DNA of 64,000 nucleotides, taken from positions 7,526,929 through 7,590,928 of the forward strand of contig OZ037769.1 of the NCBI GenBank assembly GCA_964035545.1. Reading direction: 5' to 3'. This document shows, one piece after another, positions 21,145-33,888 of this stretch (the stretch's first letter is position 1; the number at the start of each line of letters is the position of its first letter). Made by a program: the position numbers and the translations under genes. Origin of the DNA: Bugula neritina. Lineage: Eukaryota > Bryozoa > Gymnolaemata > Cheilostomatida > Bugulidae. The notes under the pieces were generated by a model. It ran no database searches, was not told where the DNA came from, and worked only from the letters and a program-made list of their open reading frames with translations.

Positions 21145-21829
21145 TTTGACCAAAATGTGGACATAGTACCTGTAGACCTCATGCAGTAATAAATTTTCAG
21201 TAACCCCTCCTACACAATGGGTATACTGTTTCTTGAAGACATTTTGATTTTATTTCTGGATTTCATCTTGGTTTTTCCAAAATTCCATTGCTTATTGACA
21301 AAAAAAACTCCTTCTAGCTGTCACTGCCTTGCTGAGGCCACATTGTTGGCATATTATCAGAATTCAGCTCCGCCAAAAAAAGCCTCACTTATAATTATGA
21401 TGGAATTAAAATTTAAAAACATGTTGTAGGTCTCCCTGTTCCTTAGAGCACCTGCTTTTCGAGTTTTCAATATTTTTTTGCAAAGTTATAGACAAAAAAC
21501 TACCCATTTTTGGCCAATTTTATCTGAAAAGTTTATTTTCCCAAACATTGTCGGAAACCTGAGAAATTTATGCATAGCAAATTTCTTTATCCTTTCTGTA
21601 TAGCCTTCATAGATTTTCTACGAATTAGTGAGTTATACACTGAAATGAAATATAATATTTGCCTTAGTAATCACCAATGCACAGCACTTCGCGCTTCAGT
21701 GAACAAGTAGAGATGAGAAGATGGAATGTTGATAGCTGCATATTATTCATAGTGTAATCTCAGGCTAAACAATCACAAGTAGGCAACACACATGCCACCC
21801 ACATAGCATTAACATAACAAGAACTTAAA
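21145..21829. repeat. Left arm of a long imperfect inverted repeat
   Basis: Reverse-complement match to 22547-23320 over roughly 700 bases, with small indels: for example GCACAGCACTTCGCGCTTCA and ACACACATGCCACCCACATA occur in both. The arms belong to two oppositely oriented copies of the same DNA element. Confidence 0.85.
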
Positions 21830-21865
21830 CTTGGGGGTTAAACTGGGGCCCACGGTCGGCGGAAG

Positions 21866-22246
21866 TTATCGTGGGCCGTCGCTGTTTAACCGCCTCCCAC
21901 TGCCGCGGGGGCAACTTCGTATGAAGTGCCCACCACTACCACAGCCCCAGCATACGGGGCCGCGCCTGTTGTCGACAGCTACCGACGACCTCCTGGGTCT
22001 CTCGGCTGTCGACTGCTGGCGCAGTTGCCTGATCTCGGCTAGCAGTTCTCGAATCAAGCTCGTGGTCAAGCTAGTAGATTCGTCTGCTGCTGCCGCTGCG
22101 ACCTGTACAGCTGTCTTCGCCGGCGACGTCGACACGTCGTCTGCCCCGACCTGCTGTATTGTCGCACCAGGTCGACTTGCACTGTCGGCTTGGAAATAGG
22201 CATTCCCAAGCCTTAGAGCTCTCTCCATAGTCTCAACTTCGGCCAC
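21866..22246 (-). pseudogene. gag: GC-rich gag fragment with CCHC knuckle
   Basis: Open for 126 codons. It contains CWGCGSGGHFIRSC, a CX2CX4HX4C retroelement zinc knuckle that binds nucleic acid, preceded by an Ala/Ser-rich region (AKTAVQVAAAAADES) and IRELLAEIRQLR. Base composition is far more GC-rich than the surroundings. It is inserted at the inner end of the left inverted arm. No LTR, protease or pol flanks it. Confidence 0.7.
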
Positions 22247-22377
22247 CAGCAGATGCTGTTTCAGACCAATGTATTGACAATATGAAGCCCAAAGTTATTC
22301 AATTCAATTATTAGAAAAATTCTTAGACATTATTATTGTTATCATTTGAACTATTTTTAAAAAGTTTTATCTAAGAC

Positions 22378-24203
22378 CAGGGATGTAGTGGTACCCATAC
22401 GGTCCCATACGCCGTATGGCCTAGAAGAAAATAGACTGTTCTAGGCCATACGCCCGTATGGGCATAATTATTTTTGAAAGATGATTAGTGCACAGGATAG
22501 TTTGGGCATCCTCACTGAGAATATCATAAATTTCGCTCACAATCTAATTTAAGTTCTTGTTATGTTAATGCTATGTGGGTGGCATGTGTGTTGCCTACTT
22601 GTGATTGTTTAGCCTGAGATTAGGCTACACTATGAACAATATGCAGCTATCAACATTCCATCTTCTCATCTCTACGTGTTCATTGAAGCGCGAAGTGCTG
22701 TGCATTGGTGATTACTAAGGAAACAATATTTTATTTTCAGTGTATAAATCACTAACTTGTAGAAAATCTATGAAGGCTATTGAAAAGATCAAAAAATTTG
22801 CCATGCATATTTTTCTTAGGTTTCCGACAGTGTTTGTTCTATTCGAATACCATGATTTCCTGCTGAGATATTTGGCAGGCATTGAAAAATAAATTTTTCG
22901 TCTAAAATTGGCCAAAAATGGGTAGATTTTTGTCTAACTTTGCAAAAAAATATTGAAAACTGGAAAAAGCAGGTGCTCTGGCGAACAGGAAGATCTTAAA
23001 CATGGTTTTTAAATTTTAATTCTAGCACAATTAAGTGCATGAGGTTTTATTTTTGCGGGACTGAATTCTTATAATATACCAATAATGTGGCCTCAGCAAG
23101 GCTGTGACAGCTAGAAGGTTGCCCTTATCTATCTTGTGTAGATTTGCATTTTGTCAATAAGCAATGGAATTTGGAAAAAACCAACATGAAATCCAGAAAT
23201 AAAATCAAAATGTCTTCAAGAAATAGTTATACCAGGTGTGTAGGAGAAGCTAATGAAAATTTATCACTGAGGTCTACAGGTACTATATCCACATTTTGGT
23301 CAAAAACCTAGCGTTATTGCATGTTAATTATTAATGCAATAAGGTTTTGCAAACTGTACACCACCATAAGTAGCCTTTTATGTTTGATTGTACTAACATC
23401 TGGCTTTACATTTAATCATCTTTTAGGTTAACACATATTAAACCTGTCATGTTTGTTCTTTTGGGGTATATTTCCTTGATGTATCTAGTGGAAGCTCAGG
23501 GGTTTTATTTTAAAACCAAGTTAACATACTCTTCTTGGGTGTGCTTTATTGTGTGTAAGGAGGTGTGGTGGTATCACCTTATAGATTACACTAGTAGCTA
23601 CTCTAATAAACTCCAAATAGGTTTTCAACCAATTTCTGCTTGCCAATGAGTTATCAATTCAAATTGCTCTTTATAAATAACCAACACACATTTTCTGATT
23701 AGCAATCTTCCTCTGTTCTGATCTATTATTCTTTTTCTGTGCACGGCAGTGTATTAGTTATTTAAAGTAATCAGGTTGCATTTGGAGAGCACTTGTTACC
23801 TGCCTCTATCCTTCCATCTTTTTGAGATGTTCAGCAATTTTTCTGTACAGGTTGAACTTAGTGTCAGAACAAACCTAACTGCAGTTGAGTAAGACTACAT
23901 TACATTACATTACAGTCAACAGGTATGGGACAAGACTGAATATTTATATAGTTTGCAGCAATGCCCAGTCGTCATGTAGCTGGTATGGTATGAAAATAAT
24001 AGCGAGGTGCACATTTCAACACAGATTTTTTCAGAAGAATTATAATTCACAATGCCTTTAAATTGCATAAATTTGCATCAAAAGCGCTCTGAGGGCTTCG
24101 GTGGCCGGGGCGCTGCCCCAGACCCCGCCGGGGGCCTGGGCGGCCCCCTGGACCCCCCCGGCCTGAGAGTATGGCCTAGAATATTTTTGCCACTACATCC
24201 CTG
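22378..24203. mobile_element. DNA transposon with hAT-like termini, no transposase
   Basis: Ends are CAGGGATGTAGTGG (22378-22391) and its reverse complement (24190-24203), a 14-base perfect terminal inverted repeat. Next to the left end is a hairpin of CCATACG/CGTATGG words, and before the right end a GC-rich segment (24090-24175). The flanking 8 bases do not match, so no target duplication is visible. There is no transposase frame. The right inverted arm (22547-23320) lies within it. Confidence 0.6.
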
Positions 24204-26552
24204 CGCACGTACGCACACACACACATGTATAATTATATGCACATAATATTGTCGAACAAAAATAAAATGAAATTTAAAATAAATTATAAATTTCTATGTA
24301 TTGAATTATTTATTAAAATTGAATTTTCTAGTTACTAGATAGTTGGTTGGAATTGATCAAAGGAAGATCATTAATAATTTAGATATTACTTGATAATTTT
24401 GCTTTTAAAATTAGTGTGTGCCATCCAGCAACTGTAGAATAAAAATAGGAGTTATCTCTGCTCGACAAATGTTAATTTATGGTTTGGTTTGGCAATATTA
24501 TTCATGTATAAACAGTATGTGTGGTTCTATGTGTATTATGTAATGGTAGCACTCAGGTTATAAATTTCGTGAGACAAATTTAGGAGCTGCCTTTCCGGAA
24601 ATGAATAAAACCATGAATTTTGTATACGTTTTAGAATATCTATTTGATATTAATATGAAAACAAAAATATAAGATACGTAAAATTATTATAATAACCAAA
24701 CCCAAAAGAATTAAAATAAATGTATCCTAGCAATCCTTTGGAATCTTGCTGTAAATAATATACTGGCAAAAATTGATAAGCCTTTTTAACATAAATTTAG
24801 TGTAGCTCTAAAGATCAAACGATTTTAAGATAGTTTCCTCAAACACAACTCACACCTCAAAATAAATTCTCCAATTTCAACAATATTTTCTTTAAGTACA
24901 ATTTGTGTGACTCCAAAATAAATTTTTCAAGTATAACTTACACAACAACAAAATAGGTAAATAAAATTAGTACATCACTCTTGATAAACAAAAATAGATC
25001 AAGCTACTTACTGTAGGTAAATGCTTCAGTCCAAAAAAATGGTGTACGTTAGTATAACGATTTAATACGTATTTAATTTAATGATTTAATAAAAGTTGTG
25101 CCGCACTAAAATTCTTCCAATCGCCGACATTGCCAACTCCTCCAGCCGTTAACCAACGCTAACCTTCCATAACTCTATTGTTGCTGCTTCTGTGCTGCCT
25201 TTGATAGTCGAGATTTTGAGTTTTCAGGGTGTCAGCAATGACTCTAGCTCGATTGATCAACCAAGTAAGTTGCTGGTTGGCCCGCAGCTTCAGATCAAAC
25301 AATGCACTGGAAAAGGAATTGTTGATGGGAACTTCTTGGCTTTGATCGTATAAGGATCTCTAAGGCTCATAAGTTATACCAGCATTAGTTGTACCATAAC
25401 CCATAGTCTGGAATATATGTTATATAACAAAATGATATAATATATAATAATATGTATTAGTCGTTGTTCACGTGTTAACCTTGTAGATTTCAGATTTTAT
25501 AAGTGAAGTAAACACCAGGTTATATCAAATCTGTATAATTCATCAAGTAAATAATTAACATCTATATGTTAGTATGACTGAATAAATATATACGCCCCAG
25601 TTTTATTCATGTTTGTTCACCAATTAATGTTCATGTAAGAAGAGGTTGAGATTACAAATCCCAACACGTGAACAGAAACATGCACGTAGAATTATCCCTA
25701 TACCACAATTAGGCTACTTGTATAATACCATAAGCATGTTATATTTGCATTATTCAAAGAGCTAGAAATCATACGTTTAGTATATTAATGCATTTCTTGT
25801 TTAAAGCAATTCCCATATAGTATCATGACGCCTAGCTCATTTGTATATTTCAATTTTAGCTGTCCTCGAGTAATATTTCCATTGCTTTCAGAATATGTAC
25901 TCCATATTCTTTCTTGAATTTTGTAGATACAGTGTAGTCTACATACCGTGACAGAGCAGATGTAATAATTTATAGTTACGTCAACCTGACACAGCAGTCA
26001 TCTCACTGAAAGTCTCAAGGAGGCAGGCAAACTTCAGCACCAACGAAACCATATTTCAGCAAGCTGGTGGAATATCTTAAATTAGGTATAACTTGTAAAA
26101 TACAGAAGTAAAAGTTAAACATAAAAGGGAAAGAAGACGTCATACATCTATAATTATTTACTGTCCCAAGAATAGCATATTTTTCAAGAACTCTGACTTT
26201 CTGGGAAGTAAATTATAATTTACCACCACTATATCAGATTACATTTACTTGGTAAATTATTTACTTGGCATAGCCTACTCAAATTGTTAACTCTACTATA
26301 GTCATTCTCAGCATATTATTCTCTGTAAATTTATTACATTATTGTACAGTATCTACTCCAAAAAAACACAACACACTATGTATTCTCTAATCTGACAATA
26401 TACATGCCAATTATTTACTAAAAATTTTAAAAATAGCATAAATTAAGTAGTATTACTATGCCTATTTTCATCCAGTTCACTAATCTTACATTTATAGCAA
26501 TTGTAATGTATTTTGTGTAAAATGGTTATTGCAACCATTATTCTATTCATAT
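24204..26552. other. Mostly featureless AT-rich DNA; one possible first exon
   Basis: A locally GC-richer stretch (25100-25330) contains, on the plus strand, ATG at 25238 followed by nine codons (MTLARLINQ) and a perfect GTAAGT donor at 25265. It could be a first coding exon, but I find no partner exon before the transposons at 26.5 kb. The rest shows nothing recognisable. Confidence 0.25.
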
Positions 26553-26714
26553 TGTAATAATTTCCAGAATTATTATTGTGGTGGATTTTACCGCATGCCA
26601 TTACGGTAGTGGTCGAGTTACGCAACTTGACAACAATTACACAAGCTTAGCGTGAGAAAGATAGGTATCTTTATAATAATATCACAAAAAGGGATCACAT
26701 CCAGTTACCCTGAA
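26553..26714 (-). repeat. 3' LTR, first half
   Basis: Matches 33260-33420 of the other LTR with a few substitutions. It ends ...TTACCCTGAA, exactly where the foldback element starts. Confidence 0.85.
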
Positions 26715-29584
26715 TAGAGGGGTTTCAGACATCCCTCCAGAGGAATTTGTATTTTAAAGTTGTCTCCCCCTACAGGTATTAGGGGCAGTCTCAATGATAT
26801 ATAGAAGGCCCATAAAATAAGTAGAGATGTATGGTTTGAGTGAAGACTACTACTAGTATAAGTTTCATTTTTTCTGAGATTAATATTTTGGCATAGGTAC
26901 ACATATGAGCAGTTTCAGAAATTTTTTAAAAAATTTTGTTAATGATAAATGGCACAAAAAGAAAACTTCAAAGCATATTTGTGGTTTTGGTTATTGAGCA
27001 AATCTGAAGCTGGCAGCTGTCATTATGATTTGCTTTGCTGACTGTAACCAGTCTGGTTAGAGCTGCTAACCTTTCAACTCTTAGAACAATAATAACATGC
27101 TCGTACACTATATAGCTGCACTAGTGGGCTCTGTCTTACTGAACTCCATATGCTCCAAATTATGGGTTGGAACACATGCCTGTACGTTTATGAAGGCACT
27201 GGCTCATTTGTATTAACATGTTCACGTACTTACACACCTATACTATGAAAATAACTAAGCCACCCTACTATCTAATATTTCTATATATCAAAAAGATTAT
27301 TATAAATATAAAGATATGTACTAAAATAGATAGATTAAATTTGTAATTTCAAACAACATCTTATCTAAAAATGCCAAACACTGTATAACTATATATATTT
27401 TTTAAAAGCATTTGTTTACATGGCATGCCTGCAAGTCAATGAAAATATTTAAAGAACAGTAAGAAGAAGCATATAAATTTCAGAATAGTTTCTTTTTTTC
27501 TGAGATAAATATTTTGAAAATGTCCCACAATTCAACATGTAAATTAAGTCTGTAAAAGAATTTTTCACAGTGTATTTTCAATGAATAATTATTCTTGCAA
27601 GCTGTTTGTATACCAACATTCCTAATAAAGAAATGTTTTTGGAGCATTGTAAATTGTATACTGCTGCATTGCAGAAAAAAAATCATTAAAAAAAAGCACT
27701 TTTCAGCCAAAGCAACTTATTTTGTTTTCAAAAAAAAGTTGAAATGTACATTTAGTACCAGCTGTAAAGTATAGAAAGAACGAACTATGTCATAATGACT
27801 GCATTCTTATGACACTAATAAAATTAAGATTGGCTTTACTCCATGCGGATCTTGCTTAAAGGTGGAGTTCTAAATGATGCTACTAAGTTTCACTAAATTC
27901 CCAGATAATACTTTTTATATCAAATCATTTGGCTTTACTGATTTAGCTATATTATGTACATTTTGTACTTATTTATCTCTAGGTCAGTTTTCAGCCATAT
28001 ATTTGACCGCATTGCTATACTTCCTTTGTGCCAGCATTCTCTCCTTTATATCTTTTCTGTGGTTTCTAATAATTTTCAGTGGTATGTCACTGTATGTAAA
28101 CTATGTTAACCATCAGGCTATCTCTTATACAATGCATGCTGCTATAAGAATAACAGCAGCTGTTTTATATTCAATCAACCTCGTTGCAAGAATTTTGTTT
28201 GCTTGAAGCTCTCTGTTGAGTAGCTGTCTCTCTATATTACATAACTGTTTATTCATGAAAGTGCACGATGAGAACTGTCCGACTTTAGCTGTCTAACTTA
28301 AATTACATTATATAGGATTACATCACTACATAATAAGCTGATTAAACAACACATATAAATCGGCCAAAAACACCACACACTTGACTAGCTCTAGTTTGAC
28401 TCATTTATATTTCGAGTTTTTCACATTACTTGAACATGCTTTAGCCAATTTGTTGCATTATTTTTCATCCATACATGTAATACAAAGATTTAGTATATTA
28501 TTTTTTAGGTTTGAATTGTCTAATAGGCAGGTATCGCAGATATTTAATCAGACTGCGAAGTTGCTTAGAGAAGCTCTAAATCCAATGATAGTATTTTATC
28601 GACACGAGGAGGTTAATAAAACAATTCCACCTCAATGAACTTTGACCTAGTTACCTAGACCACTGTAAAATGGCATGCCAGAACAAACACAAACCAGCTT
28701 GCAAGAATAATTATTCATTGGAAATACACTGTGAAAAATTCTTTTACAGACTTAATTTAAATGTTGAATTGTGGGACATTTCCAAAATATTTATCTCAGA
28801 AAAGAAGAAACTATTCTGAAATTTATATGCTTCTATTTACTGTTCTTTAAATATTTTCATTGACTTGCAGGCATGCCATGTAAACAAATGCTTTTAAAAA
28901 ATATATATAGTTATACAGTGTTTGGCATTTTTAGATAAGATGTTGTTTGAAATTACAAATTTAATCTATCTATTTTAATACATATCTTTATATTTATAAT
29001 AATTTTTTTGATATATAGAAATATTAGATAGTAGGGTGGCTTAGTTATTTTCATAGTATAGGTGTGTAAGTACGTGAACATGTTAATACAAATGAGCCAG
29101 TGCCTTCATAAACGTACAGGCATGTGTTCCAACCCATAATTTGGAGCATTTGGAGTTCAGTAAGACAGAGCCCACTAGTGCAGCTATATAGTGTACGAGC
29201 ATGTTATTATTGTTCTAAGAGTTGAAAGGTTAGCAGCTCTAACCAGACTGGTTACAGTCAGCAAAGCAAATCATAATGACAGCTGCCAGCTTCAGATTTG
29301 CTCAATAACCAAAACCACAAATATGCTTTGAAGTTTTCTTTTTGTGCCATTTATCATTAACAAAATTTTTTAAAAAATTTCTGAAACTGCTCATATGTGT
29401 ACCTATGCCAAAATATTAATCTCAGAAAAAATGAAACTTATACTAGTAGTAGTCTTCACTCAAACCATACATCTCTACTTATTTTATGGGCCTTCTATAT
29501 ATCATTGAGACTGCCCCTAATACCTGTAGGGGGAGACAACTTTAAAATACAAATTCCTATGGAGGGATGTCTGAAACCCCTCTA
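26715..29584. mobile_element. Foldback-type DNA transposon with ~0.9 kb inverted arms
   Basis: Begins TAGAGGGGTTTCAGACA and ends with the reverse complement. The arms (26715 to ~27602 and ~28690 to 29584) are nearly identical, suggesting recent insertion. The ~1.1 kb centre contains only short frames: a hydrophobic one at 27874-28206 and one at 28381-28638. I recognise no transposase in it. The uninterrupted LTR reads ...CTGAATTAAC..., so the element went in between GAA and TTAAC. Both ends carry TA, compatible with a TA duplication or with TA being part of the terminus. Confidence 0.85.
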
Positions 29585-29748
29585 TTAACATAAGAAAAAG
29601 TATCCTGTACATGAGAACATCTAAACACTAGCAACCCTACTCTCTAAGGCACTGTCTGGAAGCTCTCTGCTTCGTAGGGAGTAAGCACGTTCTTCAACAT
29701 GATTGGATACTCCTATACTCTATTGCGCCTAATACGGAGGGTAGTATG

Positions 29749-29751
<3 letters not shown>
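29585..29751 (-). repeat. 3' LTR, second half
   Basis: Continues from TTAACATAAG and matches 33421-33591. Together with 26553-26714 it rebuilds an LTR of about 329 bases against 332 for the partner. It ends beside a (TA)n tract. Confidence 0.85.

Positions 29752-29821
<70 letters not shown>
29751..29821. repeat. (TA)n microsatellite
   Basis: About 35 TA units immediately inside the 3' LTR of the third gypsy element, where its polypurine tract would be expected. Confidence 0.95.
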
Positions 29822-29823
<2 letters not shown>

Positions 29824-30116
29824 CAAATACATGAGCAATACCGAAAATAACCACAATATATATAAAAACATGATAAAAAAAGGACGGATACCATCCGCAT
29901 GTAATGCACAGTCTATATATACAGAAAAGTCTATTATTATGCAGTGTACTATGTAATGGGAAACCAGACATGGAGTTAATAGGCACCAACTGACGACGTA
30001 GGGGTGTCACACAGACGCCAATAATTGAGGAGGTAGAGAGAGAGATGGGTCACACAGACCGGTAACACCACCTGAAACGGGAGAGATTATCTATCATCAT
30101 CTTGGGCTGCCTGTTA

Positions 30117-30860
30117 GAGTTTTGCGACAAAATCCTTGAGGGCCTGTAACTCACTGGCCGCGGCTGATATACTCGGAGCAAGCTGATGGACTTCCCTTTC
30201 CAGTTCACTTGTACAGAGTTCAACTTCTCACAGATTTTGGGCTAGGGGCGGACGTCGGGCAGGAAATAAGGAATTCCACCGTCTCTTGCGGATCGGGGGC
30301 GGAAGAGGGGAAAGGGAACGTCTAGCCGGTAGTGGTCTAGAAGACTGAGTCTCCACGCGTTGTAGCAAAACGTGAGGAAGAGAATTGAGGAGAGAGGTGG
30401 AACTCGATATCTGTTGTGCCGCACTCGGTTTCCGGTAGTTAGGAGGTTTGGTGACTGGGCCATGGGTAACTTATCTGGGTCAAGTTTGGTCGGAGACGAA
30501 AGGCTGCGTATTAACTCCAGGAATCTAGGGTAAGAGATTTCGTCTACGTCATATATATTGCCCTGAAAACAGTTCATAATCCTTCGATGTCGGAGGATGT
30601 AGTCCCTATGATAGCTGAATTCTCCGCAGGGACAAAATGTTGTGATATAGTGCTGGGGAAGATGTAACTGCTGCCTGCGAGGGGTGGTGAACTGCTGTTG
30701 GCAGAGGTGGCACGTCGTGTTGTCTGCGTCTCCTCGTTGGTTGAGTATCGTCCGTTCCGTCTCTGGCGCCATCCAGCACGTTTTAGCTTCTAGGGCGTGT
30801 GGCAATACACGGTTTGTTGTGGTGGATGGTGTGGGTTCGAGGTCTCACGCCATTTCTAGG
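30117..30860 (-). CDS. Retrotransposon 3' ORF: C2H2-like finger and coiled coil
   Basis: Open from about 30860 to 30242. It contains CHLCQQQF...LHLPQHYITTFCPCGEFSY and DYILRHRRIMNC, Cys/His spacings like a paired zinc finger. A frameshift near 30235 moves it to another frame, which continues EVELCTSELEREVHQL and ELQALKDFVAKL, a heptad-like segment ending in TAA at 30117. The ORF lies between the deleted pol and the 3' LTR, where some gypsy elements carry an extra gene. Function unknown; integration-site or nucleic-acid binding would be a guess. Confidence 0.55.
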
Positions 30861-30949
30861 GAAGGCATCCCCGGGAAAGTGGGGCACGAGTGTCGTTTAA
30901 AAAAATATAATTATTGTTAGATCAAAGTTGATCTTGACAAAATAATTCT

Positions 30950-31760
30950 GATGACAATCGTCTGTTAATATGGGCTGGCTCTATGAGGCCGTGGTCCAGA
31001 AGATCCCGGACCTGTCGGCTTACCTTTTTTCCTTTTTTGGCCCCAACCTACGAGTGGGTTGCCAGATAGGAACTGTCTCCGCAGCCAGCGGTATCTCATG
31101 ACGGACAGCTTGTGTCAGGCCTACGTCATGGTCCCCGCTGCTGAACAAGTCATTGTACTCGCACAGCAACTTTGCCATAGCCTGGCGTTCCTCATTGCTT
31201 GCGCAGCCATGGCAGGCTGTCTTGTACAACTCCTTAACGTGTGGCGGAATGGTCTCCCGCCCTCTGCACAGGCACTGTTGGGGATCTTCCGTCGTATTTC
31301 CCGCGACGGTCCTACGTCTCCTTCTTAAACAGAGCTGAAACGGCCCACCATAGACCTGGCCTGTAGCTTCACCGACTTTGTGAAAGAGTTGACACACTGC
31401 ACTAAGATCTCTCCTCACGCAGTAAGTTGCTTTAGACTGTTGGCGAGTTGGATTCTATCATGCGCACCTTCTACCACCCCTAGTCCGGAGATTCGGCTAT
31501 TATTCACCTTGCAGTTAATGGTAGCCTGGGAGCGGCCTGGTATTGTACAGTTCCGTACTACCTGCACGACTCCCATTAGGGGGCGGCCGAATTTGTCAAT
31601 ACAGGCAAGCTCTCGCCCGGTCATTAACATTGCAGACTTAGTGAAGTCAATGTGGCACCTGTGTCGTTGCAAAAACGGCATGCCGAGGATAGCATCCTCT
31701 TCGAGTTGACTGACAATGAACGTCTTCCGTATATCTTGGTCACGAACACGCCCGGTCAAC
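30950..31760 (-). pseudogene. gypsy protease region and start of RT
   Basis: The protease-like part includes TFIVSQLEEDAILGMPFL and HRCHIDFTKSAM, typical of the C-terminal half of gypsy proteases. The next frame has LLCEYNDLFSSGDHDVG, VRHEIPLAAETVP and, after 31020, VRDLLDHGLIEPA, the opening of reverse transcriptase. Sequence then jumps to the 3' ORF: the rest of pol is deleted near 30940. Frameshifts occur near 31415 and 31020. Confidence 0.75.
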
Positions 31761-32300
31761 TCAAAAATATCATAGAAGGGAATACACGACCCGTCCCTAG
31801 GGTGCCATGCTTCCCGGTATATGGCCCTATCCCAACCTTATTCTTAGGATTAAGGAAGTCAAAGACACGACGGCTTAGGAGGTTTGTGGTGCACCTGGAG
31901 ACTAGCAGGAAGGTGACAGCTCTGCCGGTGACCTTGCCTGGTAGGAAGTAGCTGTCTCCGTGTAGTTGTACCCGTACTCCTCCTGCGTGCTCGGCTTTGG
32001 GAGGATAGGGCCCTCTTGGCCAGGCCCACGGTTGGCGGGGCTTTTTGCGGCGATGGCTTCGCCTCCGAGAGACTGAGGGCTCTCCCTTGGCCTCTATGTA
32101 TGGCCTGCTCGCCGGCTCCAGTTCTGGCAGCTGGTCGAAGCGGTTCGTGAGTGGCAGTGTAAAGGTACCGGGTCATCCTTCCGGTCGACTGGTCCGGCGT
32201 GGTACCTGACACTCTTGAGGGGTGTCTCGTCGCGTCTGTACGGACGGTCGGGGGTTTCCTCTATTTGGGTTCTTTATTCTCGGCCCGCGACAAGAGGAGA
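31760..32300 (-). other. gypsy gag-protease linker, decayed
   Basis: GC-rich sequence with overlapping short frames on both strands. By position it holds the gag tail and the protease N-terminus, but I could not place the protease active site with confidence. Confidence 0.4.
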
Positions 32301-33195
32301 CATCCGCGGGCCATGGGAGCTTAACTCCCGCTTGTTTTGGGGACATTCCGAACGGAGATGTCTCTAATCGCCGCACTCCCAAAACAGGGCCGGTGGCCGT
32401 GGGTGCCTCGCCCGCACGGGTCTTTGGACGGGACCCGTGGTGTTGGAGCAAGCGAGGACCGCCACCAGCTTATCTACCATTTCGGTCATTCGGTTGACCT
32501 CGTTCATTGTGGAGTTGGCAGTGGTAGCTGCTATGTGAGTTGGTAATAGCTGCTCGCCATAGTCCTCTGGGGGGTCTACAATGATTTGCTGTGAACTCAT
32601 GCGGCCTCTATGTAGCTGTTGAGCCAGCAGGTAGGCTTCGCCTTTGTGCTACGCATTCTCTACTGTGGTCACCCCTCTTGCTAGGAGCTGATGGTGGAGA
32701 CCCAGATCGTCGAGTGATTGCACAAAAGCGTCATAGGTATACCGCTCTTGGTGTACTGCTAGCAGGTCGCTATATGCGATCTGTGCTAGTCTCTTCATCA
32801 TAGCCGCATGCTCTTGGAGGAGCGTGCATGGGTCATGACGTAGACGAGCCCTGGCGTCTATGGTCGAGATGCCGAACCGGGCCCGCAGTGCAGCGAAGAT
32901 CCCGTCAATGCTGGCCCCCAGTCGTATGGCTTGGCCTGTTGCGTTAGTGCCATCCGCAGCTGGATCAGGGCTACCCTTGGTGGCCATTGGGTGATGTCTA
33001 TCACATCACTGAATTCTTGAATAAACTGCTTCCCATCTTCCCGGCCAGTGAAGGTAGGGGCTTTCAGGCGATACCTGTAGGCCTCCTCTCCTTGTAACAC
33101 GGGACCTCTTGGGCTACAGCATAAACAGGCCCACCTTCCATGTGTCGAGCTGGTTCTCTTACTTCTCGGAGTACTTCAGCGTCGGTTTCTGCCAT
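32300..33195 (-). pseudogene. gag: gypsy gag, frameshifted
   Basis: Starts MAETDAEVLREV at 33195. Capsid-like sequence follows in several frames (KAPTFTGREDGKQFIQEF, then IFAALRARFGIS, YTYDAFVQSLDDLG). A TAG interrupts at about 32650 before KGEAYLLAQQLHRG. Near 32380-32340 a degenerate CCHC knuckle reads WECGD-stop-RHLRSEC, with its first Cys lost. At least three lesions make it non-functional. Confidence 0.75.
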
Positions 33196-33259
33196 CCTGG
33201 TTTGTATCAGCGTCTGTCAGGTATTTGTATTGCACAGAATATCTCACTGCTGCCACCAA

Positions 33260-33591
33260 TGTAATAATTTCCAGAATTATTATTGTGGTGGGTTTTACTG
33301 CATGCAATTACGGTAGTGGTCGAGTTACGCAACTTGACAACAGTTACACAAGCTTAGCGTGAGAAAGATAGGTATATTTATAATAATATCACAAAAAGGG
33401 ATCACATCCAGTTACCCTGAATTAACATAAGAAAAAGTATCCTGTACATGAGAACGTCTAAACAACCCTACTCTCTAAATCACTGTCCGGAAGCTCTCTG
33501 CTTCGTAAGGGGTAAGCACGTGCTTCAACGTAATTGGATACTTCTATACTCTATCACGCCTCCACATTCTATTACGGAGGGTAGTATGTCG
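33260..33591 (-). repeat. 5' LTR of the third gypsy element
   Basis: 332 bases. On the plus strand it runs TGTAATAATTTCC...GTAGTATGTCG; the other LTR ends ...GTATGTCA, so the terminal base here appears mutated. The inner end abuts a minus-strand TTGGTGGCAGCAGTGAG, a plausible primer-binding site. Confidence 0.85.
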
Positions 33592-33888
33592 TAAGTAAAT
33601 TTTCACTAGCCATCACAATATTCAAATTGTAATCACAGCGAAACCTAAACTTTATAGCTTTGTATTTACGTGCATGAGAGAGTTTTGAAAAAAAAAATTA
33701 ATTTTATATGCATAAAAAATATATTATACCAATAAACAAAACTAAAAAATGTGCACATGAAACATAAAATAATAATAAAATAACAAAGTTACAAAATTTT
33801 CCCTTTATAACTTTTATAAACTTGCGGCACAAACGCGTCATAATGATGTTTCTAATTTCATAAAATTGCCACTCTGAATAGATCACAC

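Larger units (their letters stand above)
26553..33591 (-). mobile_element. Ty3/gypsy deletion derivative with split 3' LTR
   Basis: Two LTRs in the same orientation (33260-33591, and 26553-26714 plus 29585-29751) enclose gag, protease, the very start of reverse transcriptase and a 3' zinc-finger ORF, all on the minus strand. RNase H, integrase and nearly all of reverse transcriptase are missing. The LTRs differ at several sites. No 5-base target duplication is evident. It is non-autonomous; gag and protease are also frameshifted. Confidence 0.85.

Noticed and set aside
21831-22199. 122-codon plus-strand frame
   Set aside because: It lies antisense to the gag fragment whose CCHC knuckle is clear on the minus strand.
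27874-28206. 110-codon hydrophobic frame in the foldback element centre
   Set aside because: Possible multi-span protein by composition, but AT-rich sequence gives such frames easily, and no family, promoter or conservation supports it.
29699-30010. Ile/Tyr repeat frames
   Set aside because: They are translations of the (TA)n tract.
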